NCBI GenBank assembly: GCA_964511405.1
Contig: CAZEFK010000259.1
Span: 1 to 9,199, forward strand
Direction of reading: 5' to 3'
Length of the DNA stretch: 9,199 nt
From: CAZEFK01 sp964511405
GTDB taxonomy: Bacteria > Pseudomonadota > Alphaproteobacteria > Elsterales > Elsteraceae
The notes below the pieces were generated by a model. That model worked only from the letters and a program-made list of their open reading frames with translations. It did no database searches and was not told the DNA's origin. This document shows positions 5,251 to 9,199 of the stretch, piece after piece. The position numbers were made by a program, and so were the translations under genes. The stretch's first letter is position 1; each line of letters begins with the position of its first letter.

Positions 5251-7176
5251 TCACCCCTCGAAGTTGTAGGCCGGCGTCGCCCCGTTCCGACGATCGCGGA
5301 ACCGCGGATCGCGGTCGGGCGAGAGCGCGACCTGCGACGCGAACACGTTACTGAGGCCGCCCGCCGACGGGCGCGGCGAAGTAATTGAGGGCGTCTGCGC
5401 CTCCACTCCGTTCATGCCGCCGTTGGGATCGGTGTTCCAGCCCGCCGCGCCGTTTTTGCCCCAGGATGCGTTCCAGTCCGAGGGCTCAGCGCTGCGCCAG
5501 GTGCCGTCCGGGTTGGTGGGCGAGTTGTACTGCGCCAGAGCCTGGTTCAGCCGGTCCAAAATGTCCTGGTTGCTGGGGCCAGTGTCAGTCGAGCCCGCGT
5601 TCTTGAGCGGCGCACCACTGCCGCCGCCTCCCGTATCCCAATTTCGCCCCTCGTTCCGCCCGAACGTGTCGTAATGAAACAGCGCTGCCTGATCGGCACT
5701 GTTGAACGGCTTCGGGCCGCTGTCTGCCCAGGCCGCCACGTCCGGGTTCGCCGCCAAGTACCCCTGGGCATTCCAGCCCTTGGGCGTGTCGCCCGGTGCG
5801 CGGCCCTCGGCCTGTCCAAAGGTCTGATAGTGCCATTGCGCGAACTGGGCGGGATCCTCGCCGTATTTCTGCGCTGCTGCGGCAACGTCGGGATTCGCGG
5901 CCAGATAGCCCTTCGCATCCCAGCCCGGGGGCGCCGGGCTGTTCGGTGCCGGGCCCATGACCGACGACGCCCCGGTGTCGTCGAATTGCTGGAGCCCAGT
6001 GATGGCATTCGGCGTCCCTGAGCCGCCGAGGCCGGCGAGCAGCGCCATCTGGTCGGGCGTCAGGTGCGCCATCAGGCTGTCCTCGCCGACGCCGGTCTGG
6101 GCCAGCCGCGCGGCGGGCGAACCGGGCGGATTCCACATCATCGGCGTGGCGATGGCTGCGCTGGTCGGGCCGGCCCCGTACCCCGCGGCCCGCATCTGCG
6201 GAGACAGCGCCTGGAGCTGGACGCCGGATAGCGCGTTTGGCGGCTGCCAGACCGGCAGCGGGGCACGGGCGCTCGGCGGAATCAGGTTGGTGTCGGACGA
6301 GCCGCTCCCGGTGCCCCCGATCCCTGTGTCGCCGCCGCCCGAGCCGTGGTCCGGGTCCGCGCCGGGCGCTTCAGGGGTTCGGTCGGAGTGGCGGCCGGTG
6401 ATGGCGTCCCGGACGTCGGCAAGGCCGTTGAGGATGTCATGGACAGTCGAATGGTTGAAATCCACCACGGCGCCGCCGATCAGGCCAAGAGGGCCCCCGG
6501 CCAGGCCTAGCCCTTGGGACGCCAGCGAGATGCCCTTCTCGACGGCCGCGGTCTTGGCCCGATCGGAGCTGAGGCCGAGAAAGTCGGCGACGCGGTCCCA
6601 GGCGCTGCGGTCGTCGGGCGCCGGCGCCGTCCGCCCCGGCTCGTCGGGATTGGCTGCGGCGTCGGCGGCCGCCTCGGACATCGACCCGGAACTGGCGCTG
6701 CCGCTATCGCCCGTCTCCTGCCCGCCGTTCCGGTCGGTGTCGCTGTTGCCGTCAGCCGATTCCGACTCGAAGAACTCCAAGGCACCCGTCACCGGGTTCG
6801 GCTTCCCCCGCCCGCCCAGGGCCTTCAGCAGCGCGGCCTCGCGCGGGTTGATGTGGGCCAGAATGGTATCGCCGGCGCGCCCCGCCGCTTGCAGCGCGGC
6901 GGCCTGGGCCGCCAGCGGCGGCTGCGGGCCGGGCCGGCCATAGACCTGGGCCAGGAAGCCGTTGCTCGGCGTCCCCGGCCGCCACGGCGCCGGCGGCCGG
7001 GGCGCCGCCGGCCGAGCCGGCGGGCGGATCGCGGGTGTGCTGGCCGCGCCGTCCGACAGCTCGTGCAGGCGGGCCACGGTCACGCCGGCGAGCGGCGAGG
7101 CGCCCTCGGCCACCTTGGCCAAGCGCTGCCCGATCCCCGAGGTGTCGGCCAGGGGGGCGGTGGTGATGCGAGGCAT
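5251..7176 (-). CDS. 641-aa modular protein with paired LGGxG modules and NPDVAA repeats
   Basis: The ATG at 7176 is supported by AAGAGGAG (7185-7192), 8 nt upstream. In order the protein has: SPLAGVTVARL (27-37); a Pro/Ala linker; a first module GDTILAHINPREAALLKALG (102-121) ending near residue 135; an acidic Ser/Asp/Gly linker (138-190); a helical segment (190-213) and a hydrophobic Gly-rich stretch (215-238) that could insert in or span a membrane; a second module EDSLMAHLTPDQMALLAGLG (365-384); two NPDVAA repeats (418-459 and 467-511); and an Asn/Gly-rich tail ending in YNFEG. No catalytic motif or toxin domain is evident and no immunity gene follows. Modules of the form DTxxAHINPxEAxLLxxLGGxG are familiar to me from phage-associated proteins of alphaproteobacteria, so a virion or secreted structural role is the best guess. 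It shares its N-terminal motifs with the genes at 1-322 and 8202-9191, and its repeats with the convergent protease. Confidence 0.8.
   Translation of the reverse strand: MPRITTAPLADTSGIGQRLAKVAEGASPLAGVTVARLHELSDGAASTPAIRPPARPAAPRPPAPWRPGTPSNGFLAQVYGRPGPQPPLAAQAAALQAAGRAGDTILAHINPREAALLKALGGRGKPNPVTGALEFFESESADGNSDTDRNGGQETGDSGSASSGSMSEAAADAAANPDEPGRTAPAPDDRSAWDRVADFLGLSSDRAKTAAVEKGISLASQGLGLAGGPLGLIGGAVVDFNHSTVHDILNGLADVRDAITGRHSDRTPEAPGADPDHGSGGGDTGIGGTGSGSSDTNLIPPSARAPLPVWQPPNALSGVQLQALSPQMRAAGYGAGPTSAAIATPMMWNPPGSPAARLAQTGVGEDSLMAHLTPDQMALLAGLGGSGTPNAITGLQQFDDTGASSVMGPAPNSPAPPGWDAKGYLAANPDVAAAAQKYGEDPAQFAQWHYQTFGQAEGRAPGDTPKGWNAQGYLAANPDVAAWADSGPKPFNSADQAALFHYDTFGRNEGRNWDTGGGGSGAPLKNAGSTDTGPSNQDILDRLNQALAQYNSPTNPDGTWRSAEPSDWNASWGKNGAAGWNTDPNGGMNGVEAQTPSITSPRPSAGGLSNVFASQVALSPDRDPRFRDRRNGATPAYNFEG
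5644..5925 (-). repeat. Two NPDVAA-HY-FGxxEGR repeats in the 641-aa protein
   Basis: Residues 418-459 and 467-511 each run GW(D/N)AxGYLAANPDVAA, then an insert, then HYxTFGxxEGR. The start and end motifs match the repeats of the protease at 4907-5242, but these units are longer (about 42-49 residues) because of an insert between NPDVAA and HY. The two units are closer to each other than to the protease units, so they probably duplicated within this gene. Confidence 0.88.
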
Positions 7177-7729
7177 GAGGTCTGCTCCTCTTGGGCAATG
7201 AAGTGCGGTCGGCGGCCCGCAGGCGAGCCGTACGCAAGGATCTGGACGGATCGGATATCGGGCCGCCGCTCACGCCCGCTCGGGGTTGAGGGGCGAAGGC
7301 GGCGGATCATGCGAGGACGGGATCGTCCGGGCCGCAATCGGGCGCGGTCATGACGGCACTGCCGGTCACCCGCGCCGGGCGGCGGCGATGATGGCGTTGC
7401 CCACGGCCGATGGCATCAGGCGCGCCGCCGCCGGCGGGTCGGTCAGGGCAGCAATGTCAGGGCGGTTGCCCAGCTTCTGGCTCACCACCAGCTCGCCGCG
7501 TCGGACGCGATCAAGGCGGCGGGCGATCGGCTACAGCGACGTTGGGACCGTCACCGCATCGCGGCGGTGGCCAGGCGGACCACGATCAAGGCGACCAAGA
7601 CCGGAAGGCGACCCTCGGTGGATGATCGCCTATTACGATAATCCTGACGGATTCAGGTAATAAGTTCGGCCGTCATTGGTCAGGTAAATGTTGTCAAATT
7701 TGTCATCTCGACCAAAACCGTCGATTCGC
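7177..7729. other. Gene-poor interval with coding remnants
   Basis: No intact gene is supported between the start of the 641-aa gene and the stop of the DUF4279 gene. The left part (7177-7365) shows only the ribosome-binding site at 7185-7192 and no convincing promoter or hairpin. The middle (7366-7530) carries a minus-strand coding remnant. The right end (7633-7729) is AT-richer and, on the minus strand, stays open after the immunity stop in another frame (residues YERIDGFGRDDKFDNIYLT and onward), ending at 7633 without a start of its own. A weak inverted repeat (CCTGA/TCAGG near 7650) lacks a T-tract and is not called as a terminator. Confidence 0.6.
7366..7530 (-). pseudogene. Headless coding remnant (54 codons)
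   Basis: On the minus strand a frame open from just after a TAG (7531-7533) to a TGA (7366-7368) encodes PIARRLDRVRRGELVVSQKL followed by GNRPDIAALTDPPAAARLMP and a short helical end. Codon third positions are overwhelmingly G or C, as in the real genes here, and the peptide has natural composition. There is no ATG at a sensible place; only GTG codons at 7483-7488 could start it, with no Shine-Dalgarno sequence. It is best read as the 3' end of a gene whose front was lost, perhaps when the toxin-immunity cassette to its right was exchanged. A very short genuine gene starting at GTG is the alternative. Confidence 0.4.
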
Positions 7730-8218
7730 TCATACCCAAACGTCTGTCTCGTTGCCGTTGGCATCGACGAATCTATGCAGCTGTGGGTATTCGTCGATCT
7801 CGATAACTCCACCGGACGACTCGATCGCCTGTTTAAGTTGAGGATCGACCATCGCGACTCGGTCTCGGCCATAGTTTGACCAGAAACACAAGATCCGCAT
7901 CCAGGCTTGGCTTTGGCGGAGCTTCTCCGGCAGGTCCAGCCGCGGCAACCCAAGACGGGCCATCAGGTAGCGAATATGCGGATCCAACGTATCCGCTGCG
8001 ATGATGCCCTTGCTCCTGCAACCCCAAACCCCAACGCGTCCGAGGCTGGAGCTGATCCGTCCAGAGGGTGTTTTGAAAGGCTTTCCCTTCTCGATGCAGA
8101 TGTCCGGCTCCACGCCAAAGTAGTCGCTCCACACCCGCGGGACTACCCGATCTCCGGTGATCGTGAAGGTCGCATGGGCAAGGTCGTCGTCATTTTCGAG
8201 GCTACAGGGCGTATTCAT
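7730..8218 (-). CDS. DUF4279 family protein, probable immunity protein
   Basis: This is a 162-aa protein. The ATG at 8218 is preferred to an in-frame ATG at 8266: it has GGGGA 6 nt upstream, and the residues before it are antisense-like coding of the toxin gene. DUF4279-like features include the N-terminal HATFTITGDRVVPRVWSDYF strand-helix (residues 15-34) followed by GVEPD, a central GVWGCRSKG strand, a long helix region (LDPHIRYLMARLGL), and a C-terminal IEIDEYPQLHRFVDANG edge. There is no export signal. Proteins of this family occur in polymorphic toxin loci, where an immunity role is suspected. The start codon lies inside the 3' end of the toxin gene (17-bp overlap), which fits a toxin-immunity pair. 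The gene is much AT-richer than the flanking sequence. Neutralisation of the upstream protein is inference. Confidence 0.75.
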   Translation of the reverse strand: MNTPCSLENDDDLAHATFTITGDRVVPRVWSDYFGVEPDICIEKGKPFKTPSGRISSSLGRVGVWGCRSKGIIAADTLDPHIRYLMARLGLPRLDLPEKLRQSQAWMRILCFWSNYGRDRVAMVDPQLKQAIESSGGVIEIDEYPQLHRFVDANGNETDVWV

Positions 8219-9191
8219 GGATATTCCCCACATAGTTTCCTTCGAAGGAGACATCACCATTGTCATGAAATATCACATTATCGCTCGGGCGCAATCCATT
8301 GTCTGGCTTGAACACATGGATCATTGCCTTAAACGTTCTCCTATCATAGCCGAGCATTCTCGCCGCAAAGTCCGGATTGCTGGTCGACGCCGCAAGTTGT
8401 ACGCCGTTTCCGAGCGCTTGGCCACTCCCTCCGACTTGCCGCGAGGCGCGCGGAACAATGCTGGGAGACGATGAGATCGGGCCATAGCCGTTTGCCGGCA
8501 TGACCGGGTCGACCAGATCGCCGTTGGCATCCGGCATCGTGAAGCCGGGATCCGGGACCGACGCCGTCGGTGCCAGGGCGGGCGCCGGCGGGTTCAATGC
8601 CAGCGCCGGATTGTCGAAGTGGCGGACGCCGTGGCGGTCGATCCGGCCGCTGCCGCCCAACCGCTGCAGCAATCGCGCCTCGGCGGGGTTGATCCGCGCC
8701 GGCACCGTGTCGGCCGCCCGCGCCTGCGCCGCGACCCCAGGGATCTGGCGCAGGCGCTGGGCGGCGTGGCGGATCGCATCGGCCGCGGCCGGCGCCGTGG
8801 CGCGGCGGTCGAGCTCGGCCTGGGCCAGGCGCCGCTGCACCACATTGTTCGACCGCGCCACGATCGCGCCCAGCAGGTCGGCAGGCGCCCTCTGGATGGT
8901 ATCGGGCCGGAACACCGGAAACGGCGGGCCGCTGCCGGGGGCGGCCGGGGCGGCACGCGGCGCCGGCCGGTCGACCCTCCGGCTGGCGACGGCGGGGCGG
9001 GCAGCCGGCGCGCCGCCCATCCCCAGCAGCGCCGCCACCGTAACCTGCGAAAGCGGGCTGGGCCCCGGGCGGCCGATCAGGAGGGTCGACGCGGCCAGCG
9101 CCGGCCACCACGGGGCGGTCACCACATCCTGTGCCCGCACGCGGCTCAGAGCCTGACTCAAAAGTTTTGATTCGGCGTCATGCGGTTGCAA
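8202..9191 (-). CDS. Modular toxin-like protein with compact C-terminal domain (5' end uncertain)
   Basis: The frame is open to the right edge of the window. The listed start is a TTG at 9191 without a visible Shine-Dalgarno sequence, and codons before about 9145 have weaker G/C-ending bias, so the true start may be an inner GTG or lie outside. Using the TTG, the 329-aa protein has: SPLSQVTVAALLG (45-57); a Pro/Ala linker; IRHAAQRLRQIPGVAAQ (140-156); ADTVPARINPAEARLLQRLG (160-179) with GGSGRIDRHGVRHFDN; a second Pro/Ala linker; and a terminal domain (about 270-329) holding FAARMLGYDRRTFKAMIHVF, DNVIFHDNGDV and YVGNIHEY. The AIH-DNV-GDV-IGNI order resembles small C-terminal toxin domains of RHS or CDI-type proteins; I cannot name its class with confidence. 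DNA encoding this last domain is much AT-richer than the rest, suggesting it was acquired together with the overlapping DUF4279 gene. No signal peptide is evident. Confidence 0.72.
   Translation of the reverse strand: MQPHDAESKLLSQALSRVRAQDVVTAPWWPALAASTLLIGRPGPSPLSQVTVAALLGMGGAPAARPAVASRRVDRPAPRAAPAAPGSGPPFPVFRPDTIQRAPADLLGAIVARSNNVVQRRLAQAELDRRATAPAAADAIRHAAQRLRQIPGVAAQARAADTVPARINPAEARLLQRLGGSGRIDRHGVRHFDNPALALNPPAPALAPTASVPDPGFTMPDANGDLVDPVMPANGYGPISSSPSIVPRASRQVGGSGQALGNGVQLAASTSNPDFAARMLGYDRRTFKAMIHVFKPDNGLRPSDNVIFHDNGDVSFEGNYVGNIHEYAL
8694..8776 (-). repeat. Dispersed repeat copy B (paralogous coding segment)
   Basis: This is the counterpart of 5-87, about 85% identical by eye and gap-free, encoding the IRHAAQRLRQIPGVAAQARAADT stretch of the 329-aa protein. 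The two copies are direct repeats 8.7 kb apart and could recombine, deleting or exchanging everything between them. Confidence 0.8.
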
Positions 9192-9199
9192 GACGGCGG

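Noticed and set aside
5957..6943. Long plus-strand open frames across the 641-aa gene (also 6514-7353)
   Set aside because: They are antisense shadows with Arg/Pro/Ala-heavy composition and no motifs, whereas the minus strand has repeats and a good ribosome-binding site.
8238..8249. A perfect 12-bp palindrome, TCCTTCGAAGGA, upstream of the DUF4279 start
   Set aside because: It lies in toxin coding sequence and would give only a 4-bp stem; too short to call a regulatory site.

Overview
The window is GC-rich (well over 60% by eye), with strongly G/C-ending codons and low-complexity Ala/Gly/Pro linkers. This suggests an alphaproteobacterium, perhaps from the Rhodospirillales; that placement is inference from composition and protein style. 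No rRNA, tRNA, CRISPR array, transposase or integrase is visible. The region reads as an accessory, phage-like or effector island, not core genome.

Layout from left to right. 1-322 (minus) is the 5' part of a modular protein that leaves the window. 515-1087 (plus) is a putative glycolipid-binding protein, lower in GC than its surroundings. 3914-1130 (minus) is a toxin operon: a 645-aa multidomain protein with a candidate nuclease C-terminus, a SUKH (SMI1/KNR4) immunity protein overlapping it by 4 bp, and a small hypothetical protein. 4164-5245 (plus) is a short leader ORF that copies the N-terminus of the gene it overlaps, followed by a trypsin-like serine protease with three C-terminal 38-aa repeats. 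7176-5251 (minus) is a 641-aa modular protein carrying the same repeat family as the protease, facing it tail to tail. 7177-7729 has no intact gene but holds a coding remnant. 9191-7730 (minus) is a second toxin-like protein with a DUF4279 immunity protein overlapping it by 17 bp.

Organising idea. Three minus-strand genes (1-322, 5251-7176, 8202-9191) share an N-terminal motif of the form SPLxxVTVxxL. All three also have a downstream DT motif; in the two genes that are complete at this end it extends into DTxxAxINPxEAxLLxxLGGxG. Their C-termini differ: unknown beyond the window, NPDVAA repeats without a toxin, and a compact toxin-like domain. The 645-aa toxin has a different N-terminus, rich in Gly and Ala, of the kind seen in phage structural or injected proteins. 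This looks like a modular effector family with exchangeable C-terminal domains and cognate immunity genes, possibly carried by a phage or phage-derived particle. The two plus-strand genes each sit between a minus-strand gene and a minus-oriented intrinsic terminator, as expected of cargo genes inserted into an older minus-strand array. The delivery route and the targets are not shown by the sequence.
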